The notes under the pieces are model-generated. The model was not told the DNA's origin. It saw nothing but the letters and a program-made list of their open reading frames with translations, and ran no database searches. A DNA stretch of 64,000 bases, from contig NZ_ATKM01000017.1 in the NCBI RefSeq assembly GCF_000418555.1, positions 186,001 through 250,000 on the forward strand. The letters are read 5' to 3'. The translations under genes were made by a program, and so were the position numbers. This stretch comes from Pseudomonas sp. P818. Its GTDB lineage: Bacteria > Pseudomonadota > Gammaproteobacteria > Pseudomonadales > Pseudomonadaceae. Below, piece by piece: positions 18,029 to 27,560 of the stretch; the stretch's first letter is position 1, and each line of letters begins with the position of its first letter.

Positions 18029-18150
18029 CGCAGGGTGCGCCAGGGCCGTAGGGTGGATGTCGCCTTTTACATCCACCAGAGCGGTGGATCGGTGAAGCGT
18101 GATCCACCCTACGCATCCGGCATTGCGTAGGGTGCGCCGTGCGCACCGAG
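18029..18150. repeat. GTAGGGTGGATG REP cluster
   Basis: The 18047-18113 segment begins CGTAGGGTGGATG and ends with its complement ATCCACCCTACG, with an inner ATCCACC/GGTGGAT pair, so it folds into a long palindrome. Shorter GTAGGGTGCGCC pieces flank it at 18030 and 18126. This is the same repeat family that surrounds the RAYT transposase at 29.7-30.4 kb and also occurs at 19110-19198. Confidence 0.75.
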
Positions 18151-18177
18151 GAATCCGCACGCCGCACATGATTCAGC

Positions 18178-18330
18178 GCAAAAAAAACGGCAGCCCAATC
18201 GGGCTACCGTTCTCGAACTCGGAGAAAACGTCAGTGCCCTCGCACTGACTACAACCTCACCTGCATTCCCTGGGGAATGCCAGCGCAGTCTGACAAAAGC
18301 CAGGATCAGCGTCCGTTTAGCTTTGTTACC
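18178..18330 (-). ncRNA. Candidate small RNA with intrinsic terminator
   Basis: Read on the minus strand, three stems follow one another: an 8-bp stem at 18263-18280 (GCATTCCC/GGGAATGC), an 8-bp stem at 18230-18249 (GTCAGTGC/GCACTGAC) and a 9-11-bp stem at 18188-18209 followed by eight Ts (18180-18187). The last is a textbook intrinsic terminator, yet the only minus-strand gene downstream starts 270 bp further on and no coding sequence lies upstream. The 5' end is unknown; a TTTACA element near 18341 might be a -35 box. I cannot match it to a named Pseudomonas sRNA. Confidence 0.55.
18180..18211 (-). terminator. Rho-independent terminator of the sRNA candidate
   Basis: GC-rich stem CGGTAGCCC / GGGCTGCCG (minus-strand sense) with a 4-base loop, extended by A-T pairs and followed by T8. 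It is among the best-formed intrinsic terminators in the window. Confidence 0.82.
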
Positions 18331-18393
18331 TGCCTGCAAAGAAATGTAAACGGCGGATGACTGGACGGTCCGCGGCGCGGCACAATCGCGCCC

Positions 18394-19098
18394 ATGAACG
18401 CTTATCACCCCGCCTGCTGCAGCCCTCTCGACACGCACAACCCGCTGCCAAACGTACTTGCCGGCGCGCAACTGATCAGCACGCACTTCGACCCGACCCA
18501 GCTCACAGAGGATGACTTCGCCCGCTGCGGCATCGCTCCGGTGCGCGGCGTCGCCAAGCGACAGGCCGAATACCTGGCCGGGCGCCTGTGCGCACGCGAA
18601 GCGCTGCGCCGCGTGACCGGCCAGGCCAGCGTGCCGGCAGTCGGTGAAGACCGCGCGCCGCAATGGCCACGTGGCGTGGTCGGCTCCATCACCCATGGCG
18701 ACAACTGGGCTGCTGCGCTGGTCGCGTCTGAAGATCGATGGCGCGCTCTGGGCCTGGACGTCGAACGCCTGCTGCCGGCCGAACGCGCCCAACGCCTGCA
18801 GGGCGAAATCCTCACCCCCGCCGAGCTGCAACGCCTGCAAGACCTCGACGAAAACGCCCGCGCCCTGCGCATCAGCCTGACCTTCTCGCTCAAGGAAAGC
18901 CTGTTCAAGGCGCTCTATCCGCTGACCCTGACACGCTTCTATTTCCATGACGCAGAACTGCTGGACGTCGACGACGACAGTATGCGCCTGCGCCTGCTGA
19001 TCGACCTGCACCCGGACTGGCGAACGGGCACCGAGCTGGATGGCCAATTTGCGCTGTTCGATAACAAGGTGCTGAGCCTGGTGGCCGTGGCGGCGTAA
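18394..19098 (+). CDS. 4'-phosphopantetheinyl transferase
   Basis: A 234-residue Sfp/EntD-type enzyme that transfers phosphopantetheine from CoA to carrier proteins. Motifs: GSITHGDNWAAALV, GLDVERL with the magnesium-binding Asp and Glu, and FSLKESLFKALYP. It resembles P. aeruginosa PcpS, the single transferase serving both fatty-acid ACP and siderophore carrier proteins. Without a second copy to compare, whether this one serves primary or secondary metabolism is open. Monocistronic in appearance. Confidence 0.9.
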   Translation: MNAYHPACCSPLDTHNPLPNVLAGAQLISTHFDPTQLTEDDFARCGIAPVRGVAKRQAEYLAGRLCAREALRRVTGQASVPAVGEDRAPQWPRGVVGSITHGDNWAAALVASEDRWRALGLDVERLLPAERAQRLQGEILTPAELQRLQDLDENARALRISLTFSLKESLFKALYPLTLTRFYFHDAELLDVDDDSMRLRLLIDLHPDWRTGTELDGQFALFDNKVLSLVAVAA

Positions 19099-19109
19099 TC
19101 ATGCAGCTA

Positions 19110-19198
19110 CGTAGGGTGGATGACGCCTCTCTCATCCACCATCCCGGCAGCCCTGGTGTATCGATCGCGCCGCGCAGGTGAAGCGCGATCCACCTACA
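19110..19198. repeat. GTAGGGTGGATG REP copy
   Basis: GTAGGGTGGATGACGC followed by CATCCACCATC, then a degenerate GCGCAGGTGAAGCGCGATCC half ending in CCACCTAC. Same family as the RAYT-associated repeats near 29.7 kb. Confidence 0.7.
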
Positions 19199-19246
19199 CC
19201 TAGCTGGCGGCGGTCATGCTGCTCACTTGAGGTAGCACTCGTTTGG

Positions 19247-19363
19247 CTCCCCTCTCCCATTCATGGGAGAGGGGCTGGGGAGAGGGTGAAAATACCGCAA
19301 ACCGCAATTTCCCCCTCTCCGAACGCGGCCCGCCCTAACCCTCTCCCCAAAGGGGCGAGGGGA
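19247..19363. repeat. Inverted CCCCTCTCCC repeat pair
   Basis: A forward unit (19247-19287) has CCCCTCTCCC, a short loop, GGGAGAGGGG and GGGGAGAGGG. An inverted unit (19311-19363) has CCCTAACCCTCTCCCC and its partner GGGGCGAGGGG. A further forward copy lies at 25872-25910. These very stable stem-loops are a recurring non-coding element of the window. Confidence 0.7.
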
Positions 19364-19420
19364 CTGATCACGCTCAACCGTTTCTTGAGTGAACGACATT
19401 GCACTGATGGCGGGGCTGTT

Positions 19421-19480
19421 GTAGCCCGGATGAAATCCGGGAACAGGTGGCCGGCCAGCCACGGATTACATCCGGGCTAC
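19421..19480. repeat. GTAGCCCGGATG palindromic repeat
   Basis: A 60-bp palindrome starting GTAGCCCGGATGAAATCCGG and ending ATCCGGGCTAC. A partial copy, GCATCCGGGCTAGG, lies near 2645. Probably another REP-like family. Confidence 0.65.
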
Positions 19481-19513
19481 AGTGCAGGCAAAAATTCGGT
19501 GCGCAATCGCGCC

Positions 19514-21121
19514 CTACTCCCCCTGCCGCCGCGGCCACACCAGGCTGAAACGCGCGCCGCCGAGACTTTCGCTACGGCCGATCTGCGCGCGACCGCCGTG
19601 CCAGTAGATGATCCTGCGCACGATCGACAGGCCCAGCCCGTGCCCGCCGGACGCCCGCGTGCGGCTGTCATCGAGACGCAAAAAGGGACTGAACAGACGT
19701 TCCCAGGCCTCCTCCGGCACGCCCGGCCCGTCGTCCTCGACGTCGATGCGACAACGCTTGTAACCGACCTGACAGCTGATCAGCACCCTGCCTTCGGCGT
19801 AACGCATGGCGTTGCTCACCAGATTCTGCAGCGCCCGATGCAGGTAACGCGGCTCGGCTTCGACCCAGCAGGCGCCGTCGGCCTGCACGCTGAGCACCGC
19901 ACCGCACTCCACGTGCACCTTGTTGCTCAGCGGCGCCAGCTCCTCGATCACCTGATCGATCAGCGCCCTGAGCTCCACCTGCTGGAAGTTCAGCGCCGGC
20001 GAGCCCTGCTCCAGACGCGCATAGGTCAGCATCTCGTCGACCAGCTTGTCGAGGTCCTGGATATCGCTGTCCATGCCGTCCATGTATTTGCGCCGGGCGC
20101 TTTCGTTGGGCGCATCGGCGATCATCTCCAGGCCGAAACGCAGGCGCGCCACCGGCGTGCGCAGCTCATGAGACACCGCTCGCACCAGCTCACGCTGGGT
20201 ACTCAGGGAAGTCTGCAGGTGCTCGGCCATGGCATTGAAACTGCTGGCCAGACGCCCCACCGAGTCGGCACCACGCGTCGGCACGCGTGCATCCAGGCGG
20301 CCGCTGGCGATATGCGTGGCCGCGCTCGCCAGGGCACGCAGGCGCTGCTCCAGCGAGCGCACCAGCAGATAGACGATCAGGCCGATCAGGCTCAGACCCA
20401 GCGCGCCGATCAGCACCAGCAACTGCGGCGGATAGGGGTTCATCTGGTACAGCGGGCCGATTTCCAGCACCCAGGGTGTATCGACGATGCCTGAGAACAC
20501 ATGGATGGAGTCGCCGCCCTTGCCCAGCGCCATCACCGTATCGCCCTCGTCGATACGCCGGCGCTGGTCGAGATCGAGAACGGCCTCTTCGAGTCGCACC
20601 AGTCGCAGGTCGAAGCCGAACTGCTTGGCCGCCTTCAACTCGGCCAGACGCTGCGGCTGCTCATGCACCGGATAGCGCACCAGTTCGTCGATCAGCAGGT
20701 AGTTGGTAGCCCGCGCCAGCTGCTCGCTGATCTGCTGGATTTCACCCGTCAAAAGCAGCGGCTGCTTGCCGTCGAGCAGGCCATAGACCTTGGCCGAGTG
20801 CGGACCGGTCTGGCGCACCAGCACATGGCCGCGCTGCAGGCGATTGCGCTCGCTGCTTTCCAACGCCACGTCGCTCAGCGCCTGCAGCTCCAGGGGAATG
20901 CCGAGCAGGCGCGACCACACCACCAGGGCGCGCTTGCGCTCCACCTCGTTCATCGGCAACAGGTTGTCCGCCATCAGACGGAAAGTGCCACGCGCCAGGC
21001 CCTCGCGGTACTGGTCGCCGCGCACCTCGTTGACCAAGTGCAGCGTGCCGACGCCGAGCAGCGCCACCAGCACCAGCGCAGCGAGCATGCCGCCGTAGAT
21101 GCGCAGGAAGATCGAGTTCAT
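19514..21121 (-). CDS. Sensor histidine kinase, RstB-like
   Basis: A 535-residue inner-membrane kinase. Membrane helices at about 7-29 and 260-282 enclose a periplasmic sensor of about 230 residues. HAMP, the phospho-acceptor box VSHELRTPVARL and an ATPase domain follow, with NLVSNAMRY (N box), DDGPGV (G1) and GHGLGLSIV (G2). It starts 10 bp after the stop of the OmpR-type regulator on the same strand, so the pair is co-transcribed. The order and sequence resemble RstA-RstB of other gammaproteobacteria. The stimulus is unknown. Confidence 0.87.
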   Translation of the reverse strand: MNSIFLRIYGGMLAALVLVALLGVGTLHLVNEVRGDQYREGLARGTFRLMADNLLPMNEVERKRALVVWSRLLGIPLELQALSDVALESSERNRLQRGHVLVRQTGPHSAKVYGLLDGKQPLLLTGEIQQISEQLARATNYLLIDELVRYPVHEQPQRLAELKAAKQFGFDLRLVRLEEAVLDLDQRRRIDEGDTVMALGKGGDSIHVFSGIVDTPWVLEIGPLYQMNPYPPQLLVLIGALGLSLIGLIVYLLVRSLEQRLRALASAATHIASGRLDARVPTRGADSVGRLASSFNAMAEHLQTSLSTQRELVRAVSHELRTPVARLRFGLEMIADAPNESARRKYMDGMDSDIQDLDKLVDEMLTYARLEQGSPALNFQQVELRALIDQVIEELAPLSNKVHVECGAVLSVQADGACWVEAEPRYLHRALQNLVSNAMRYAEGRVLISCQVGYKRCRIDVEDDGPGVPEEAWERLFSPFLRLDDSRTRASGGHGLGLSIVRRIIYWHGGRAQIGRSESLGGARFSLVWPRRQGE

Positions 21122-21131
21122 GGCCGCCCGA

Positions 21132-21887
21132 TCAATCGCGCAGGATCGGCGGCGCATCACCGAACGGCAGCGCCTCGGCGGCCTCGGCAACGAACAGATA
21201 ACCCTTGCTGCGCACCGTCTTGATCATCCGCGGATGCATCGGGTCATCACCGATCTTCGGGCGGATACGCGAGATGCGCACATCAATGGAGCGGTCCTGG
21301 CCGTCGTATTCGATGCCGCGCAGGGAATTGAAGATTTCCTCGCGCGAGAGGATGCGCCCGGCGTTGACCGCCAGCAGCCACAGCAGATCGAACTCGGCGC
21401 TGGTCAGCTCGATGCCCTGCTCGCCCAGCCAGGCCTCGCGCATGGCACTGTCGATGGCCAGCGCGCCGAATTGCAGTCGCCGCGGCTGACCTTCGTCACG
21501 CTCGCTCTCGCTACCCTCGCGGCGGCGCAGCAGCGCGCGAATGCGCGCCAGCAACACGCGCGGGCGTACCGGCTTGCACACGTAATCATCGGCGCCCATC
21601 TCCAGGCCCAGCACCTGGTCCATGTCGTCGGTGCGCGCGGTCAGCATGAGAATCGGCCCCTTGTAGCCGCTGCGCACCTTGCGGCAGATACTCAGGCCGT
21701 CGTCACCCGGCAGCATCAGGTCGAGAATCACCAGATCCGGCTGCTCGGCAAGAATCCGCGCCGCAGCACGGGCACCATCGGCCTCGATGGCCACACGCAG
21801 GCCGTTGCCCTCCAGATACTCGCGGGTCAACTGCGCCAGGCGCTGGTCATCCTCGACGATCAGAATCTGCCACGCTTCTTGTTCCAC
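21132..21887 (-). CDS. OmpR-family response regulator, RstA-like
   Basis: A 251-residue regulator. The receiver domain has the acidic pair VEDD, the phosphorylated Asp in LVILDLMLPGDDG and the switch Lys in CKPVRP; a winged-helix DNA-binding domain follows (LTSAEFDLLWLL, then DVRISRIRPKIGDD). The start is a GTG at 21887 because GGGAGAGGGT sits just before it and family members begin at EQEAWQ; upstream in-frame codons have no site. First gene of the two-component operon. Confidence 0.88.
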   Translation of the reverse strand: MEQEAWQILIVEDDQRLAQLTREYLEGNGLRVAIEADGARAAARILAEQPDLVILDLMLPGDDGLSICRKVRSGYKGPILMLTARTDDMDQVLGLEMGADDYVCKPVRPRVLLARIRALLRRREGSESERDEGQPRRLQFGALAIDSAMREAWLGEQGIELTSAEFDLLWLLAVNAGRILSREEIFNSLRGIEYDGQDRSIDVRISRIRPKIGDDPMHPRMIKTVRSKGYLFVAEAAEALPFGDAPPILRD

Positions 21888-22008
21888 ACCCTCTCCCCTT
21901 TTGCATACCGGCAAGCGCCGCAAATACCGCACCATTCTAGGGGCTGAGCGCGTCCCGGCGCGAGCAGCAAACCAGAGCCGCCAGGTCAAGCACAGCACAT
22001 GCCAAAAG

Positions 22009-22022
22009 CACTATATATAGTG
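22009..22022. promoter_or_regulatory. NrdR box 1 (distal)
   Basis: The perfect 14-bp palindrome CACTATATATAGTG matches the NrdR consensus core (acaCwAtATaTwGtgt). It lies 122 bp upstream of the divergent regulator start and about 780 bp from nrdA, which is far for an nrdA operator. Confidence 0.65.
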
Positions 22023-22154
22023 GTAGTCTGTGCGCCGCCGAACAGCTTCGCCAACTCGTTGAAATCGCCTCTTCAAGTGCGACGAACGGTCATCGGCGGC
22101 CAGAGCCAGAGAACACGCGGGCTACGCCGCAGGCGCCCACAAGGCACCCACATC

Positions 22155-22163
22155 TTATCCACA
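22155..22163 (+). promoter_or_regulatory. DnaA box
   Basis: A perfect TTATCCACA 9-mer about 640 bp upstream of nrdA. DnaA-ATP is known to regulate nrd operons in other gammaproteobacteria, which would couple dNTP supply to replication; here this is inferred from position and sequence only. Confidence 0.55.
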
Positions 22164-22426
22164 GGTTGTTCTTTTTCTAGCGCCTTGCAATGCCGCCAAC
22201 AGCGCACTATCTTGTATCCCCATCGCGCGACACCCACCAGATGTTGGGTTAGCACAGAAAGCCGGACACAAAAAGAACGAATCGCGCAAGCCCTTTTCAC
22301 AGGGTTTTCCAGAGCTTCCGGCCAATCGTTTTGCCCCAACCCAGGCCTGGCCTGGGTTACAGCCACGCCGCAACGCCAGTCGCTGCGCGTGAGCCGGTCA
22401 GACAGCGGTCTTATCCGCCAGTCGAC

Positions 22427-22440
22427 CACTATATGTAGTA
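22427..22440. promoter_or_regulatory. NrdR box 2 (proximal)
   Basis: CACTATATGTAGTA differs from the distal perfect palindrome at two positions and fits the NrdR consensus. It lies about 360 bp upstream of nrdA. NrdR normally binds two boxes spaced by about three helical turns; here the two best boxes are 418 bp apart. Confidence 0.6.
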
Positions 22441-22566
22441 GGCGGGGTGTGGTAATGCCCCGCTGTGACTTATGCGCCAGGACGGCACTTGAAGTCGTGC
22501 CCACCCTGCCCGCTCTTGCGACACCCCGTGCCCGGCCCCGCTGCCGCGTGCGGCTTGAGTTGTTAA

Positions 22567-22720
22567 CAGACCGTTGAAAAACGTAGGCGAGGCAGGCAAG
22601 ACAAGGCAAAAACGACCGAAAAACGCTCGGAGTCGCGCTCGACTTTACGTGTTGTAAATGAGCATTTTGAGGTCGTTTTTAACGCAGGATTGCCAACGCA
22701 GGTAGTTTTTCAACGGCCTG
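22567..22720. repeat. MITE-like inverted-repeat element, copy 2
   Basis: A 154-bp element with 16-bp terminal inverted repeats (CAGACCGTTGAAAAAC at 22567-22582 and GTTTTTCAACGGCCTG at 22705-22720, 15 of 16 matching). Its core (TTTACGTGTTGTAAATG, GAGCATTTTGAGGTCG, AACGCAG) aligns with the element at 36-177. It sits 79 bp before the nrdA start, so it may change the nrdA leader. Confidence 0.68.
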
Positions 22721-22798
22721 CTAATGGAATGAACGGCGGACAGGGCACGGTTTCCAATCGTGACGTCCAACCAAAAATTACAGAACACGGAGATCTCC

Positions 22799-25705
<2,907 letters not shown>

Positions 25706-25712
25706 GGCTGAC

Positions 25713-25831
25713 GCGTGGATCTGAGCGGCGCCCGCGTCGTTGCCTGGTAGGCCGGCCCACATCACGTACTGAAGTACGCTAAGGGGCTCCGACCTACCAG
25801 GCGCCTAGCGCTCACTCGCTCAGCTACACGC
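25713..25831. repeat. Long imperfect palindrome
   Basis: A 119-bp segment whose ends (GCGTGGATCTGAGCG and CTCAGCTACACGC) and inner arms (GCCTGGTAGG at 25742, CCTACCAGGC at 25793) are inverted repeats. A smaller palindrome CGTACTGAAGTACG lies at the centre. It looks like a non-autonomous mobile element or a very large hairpin just after nrdA. Confidence 0.65.
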
Positions 25832-25871
25832 TCGAAGGTTGGATGAAAAGCTAGAGCAACACACTGATCAG

Positions 25872-25910
25872 TCCCCTCTCCCGCTTGCGGGAGAGGGTTA
25901 GGGAGAGGGC
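25872..25910. repeat. CCCCTCTCCC repeat copy
   Basis: CCCCTCTCCCGCTTGCGGG followed by AGAGGGTTAGGGAGAGGG; same family as the inverted pair at 19247-19363. Confidence 0.7.
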
Positions 25911-25918
25911 AAGGCTTT

Positions 25919-25967
25919 TGTAGGAGCGGCTTCAGCCGCGAAAATCGCGGATAAATCCGCTCCTACC
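25919..25967. repeat. REP pair (BIME), GTAGGAGCGG family
   Basis: A direct TGTAGGAGCGGCTTCAGCCG and an inverted GCGGATAAATCCGCTCCTAC copy form one BIME. Same family as 2557-2614. Confidence 0.75.
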
Positions 25968-26163
25968 CGAGCCTTGCCCCTCTCACAATTTCCCGCCCCT
26001 CCTCCCCCGGGTCGAGCGGCAAAGGGTCAGCCAGCAATCCACCGCCTGCTGACCAGTGGTACCCGTTTACCCTTGCGCGCATCACGCAACGGAACATAAT
26101 TCAAATTATCTGTATATCCATACAGGCCGGTTCGTTAACCGGCCCTCACGCAGGAGCCAAGCC

Positions 26164-27414
26164 ATGCTGAGCTGGGATGAATTCGACAAGGAAGACGGCG
26201 CAGAAGCAGCCGCCGCAAGCAACGCCAACGCACAGAGCGCCGGCACCAACTTCGACAAGCTCGACAGCGAAGCTGCCGGCTCGGTCGAGCAGGCCCGCGC
26301 CGTCGACGCCAACGACTCCGACGCCGTCGCCCGCGCCAAGAAAGCCCTGAACGACCTCGACATCCAGGAAGGCCTGGACGACCTCGAAGGCGCCGCCGCG
26401 CGCGTACAGGTCGGCGACAAGCAGATGATCAACGCCCGCGCCGACCTCAACCAGCTCGTACCCTTCAAGTACGACTGGGCCTGGCAGAAGTATCTGGATG
26501 GTTGCGCCAACCACTGGATGCCGCAGGAAGTGAACATGAACGCCGACATCGCGCTGTGGAAGAGCACCGACGGTCTCTCCGAAGACGAGCGCCGCATCGT
26601 CATGCGCAACCTCGGCTTCTTCTCCACCGCCGACAGCCTGGTTGCCAACAACCTGGTCCTGGCCGTGTACCGCCTGATCACCAACCCCGAGTGCCGCCAG
26701 TACATCCTGCGCCAGGCCTTCGAGGAAGCGATCCACACCCACGCCTACCAGTACTGCATCGAGTCGCTGGGCATGGATGAAGGCGAGATCTTCAACATGT
26801 ACCACGAGATCCCGAGCGTCGCGAAGAAGGCCTCCTGGGGCCTGAAGTACACCCGCTCGATCTCCGACCCGAACTTCAACACCGGCACCCCGGAAACCGA
26901 CCGTCAGTTCCTCAAGAACCTGATCGCCTACTACTGCGTACTCGAAGGCATCTTCTTCTACTGCGGCTTCACCCAGATCCTCTCCATGGGCCGCCGCAAC
27001 AAGATGACCGGCACCGCCGAGCAGTTCCAGTACATCCTGCGTGACGAGTCCATGCACCTGAACTTCGGCATCGATGTGATCAACCAGATCAAGATCGAGA
27101 ACCCGCACCTGTGGGATGCCCAGATGAAGGACGAAGCAACCCAGATGATCCTGCAGGGCACCCAGCTGGAGATCGAATACGCGCGTGACACCATGCCGCG
27201 CGGCGTACTGGGCATGAACGCCGCGATGATGGAGGACTACCTCAAATTCATCGCCAACCGCCGCCTGACCCAGATCGGCCTGAAGGAAGAGTACCCGGGC
27301 ACCACCAACCCCTTCCCGTGGATGAGCGAGATCATGGACCTGAAGAAGGAGAAGAACTTCTTCGAGACCCGCGTGATCGAGTATCAGACTGGGGGGGCGT
27401 TGAGCTGGGATTGA
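26164..27414 (+). CDS. nrdB: Ribonucleoside-diphosphate reductase class Ia, beta subunit
   Basis: A 416-residue radical-generating subunit with a diiron-tyrosyl cofactor. Metal ligands lie in EEAIHTHAYQYCIESLG and in DESMHLNFGIDV. The first about 90 residues (rich in Asp, Ala and Glu, starting MLSWDEFDKEDG) are an extension beyond the E. coli-type core, as in P. aeruginosa. AGGAG lies 8 bases before the ATG. It pairs with NrdA but has its own upstream region because of the repeat-filled gap. Confidence 0.97.
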   Translation: MLSWDEFDKEDGAEAAAASNANAQSAGTNFDKLDSEAAGSVEQARAVDANDSDAVARAKKALNDLDIQEGLDDLEGAAARVQVGDKQMINARADLNQLVPFKYDWAWQKYLDGCANHWMPQEVNMNADIALWKSTDGLSEDERRIVMRNLGFFSTADSLVANNLVLAVYRLITNPECRQYILRQAFEEAIHTHAYQYCIESLGMDEGEIFNMYHEIPSVAKKASWGLKYTRSISDPNFNTGTPETDRQFLKNLIAYYCVLEGIFFYCGFTQILSMGRRNKMTGTAEQFQYILRDESMHLNFGIDVINQIKIENPHLWDAQMKDEATQMILQGTQLEIEYARDTMPRGVLGMNAAMMEDYLKFIANRRLTQIGLKEEYPGTTNPFPWMSEIMDLKKEKNFFETRVIEYQTGGALSWD

Positions 27415-27482
27415 TGGCTCGCTGACATCAGAGTAGATTGACCCTACACCTGCCAGGGATGTTGGGGTTAAAGCTTAAAGAG

Positions 27483-27508
27483 AAGCCCCGCCTAGTGCGG
27501 GGTTTTTT
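27483..27508 (+). terminator. Rho-independent terminator of nrdB
   Basis: Stem CCCCGC / GCGGGG (27486-27491, 27497-27502) with a 5-base loop, followed by six Ts. It separates nrdB from the AT-rich ATPase gene that follows. Confidence 0.88.
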
Positions 27509-27560
27509 ATTAGTTTCAATCTACTTTATAACCGTACCACCGAATACAAAGGGACTTAGA

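Larger units (their letters stand above)
17911..18393. other. Intergenic region with REP cluster and sRNA candidate
   Basis: No protein gene is seen in these 483 bases. The left half carries GTAGGGTGGATG-type palindromes (18029-18150). The right half carries three ordered hairpins and a strong minus-strand terminator, listed separately as an sRNA candidate. The divergent MFS-PlsC and phosphopantetheinyl transferase promoters must also lie here. Confidence 0.7.
19099..19513. other. Intergenic region filled with three repeat families
   Basis: 415 bases without a gene, between the transferase and the convergent histidine kinase. It consists largely of a GTAGGGTGGATG REP (19110-19198), an inverted pair of CCCCTCTCCC repeats (19247-19363) and a GTAGCCCGGATG palindrome (19421-19480). 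Confidence 0.75.
21888..22798. other. Long upstream region of nrdA
   Basis: 911 bases without a convincing gene, between the divergent RstA-like regulator and nrdA. It holds two NrdR-type boxes, a perfect DnaA box and a MITE-like element, each listed separately. An open frame of 192 codons (21999-22577, plus) has no ribosome site or recognisable product and spans the regulatory sites, so it is not called. Confidence 0.75.
25706..26163. other. nrdA-nrdB intergenic region, repeat-filled
   Basis: 458 bases with no gene, holding three unrelated repeat elements in a row (25713-25831, 25872-25910 and 25919-25967). After about 26060 the sequence becomes AT-richer (TTCAAATTATCTGTATATCC near 26100), a plausible nrdB promoter region. 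Confidence 0.75.

Noticed and set aside
21999..22577. 192-codon open frame upstream of nrdA
   Set aside because: Overlaps NrdR and DnaA sites and the repeat border, no ribosome site, no recognisable product.
27438..27560. Longer N-terminus for the ATPase-TOPRIM gene
   Set aside because: The added 41 codons would run through the nrdB terminator, and relatives begin at KIENLKI-type sequence.
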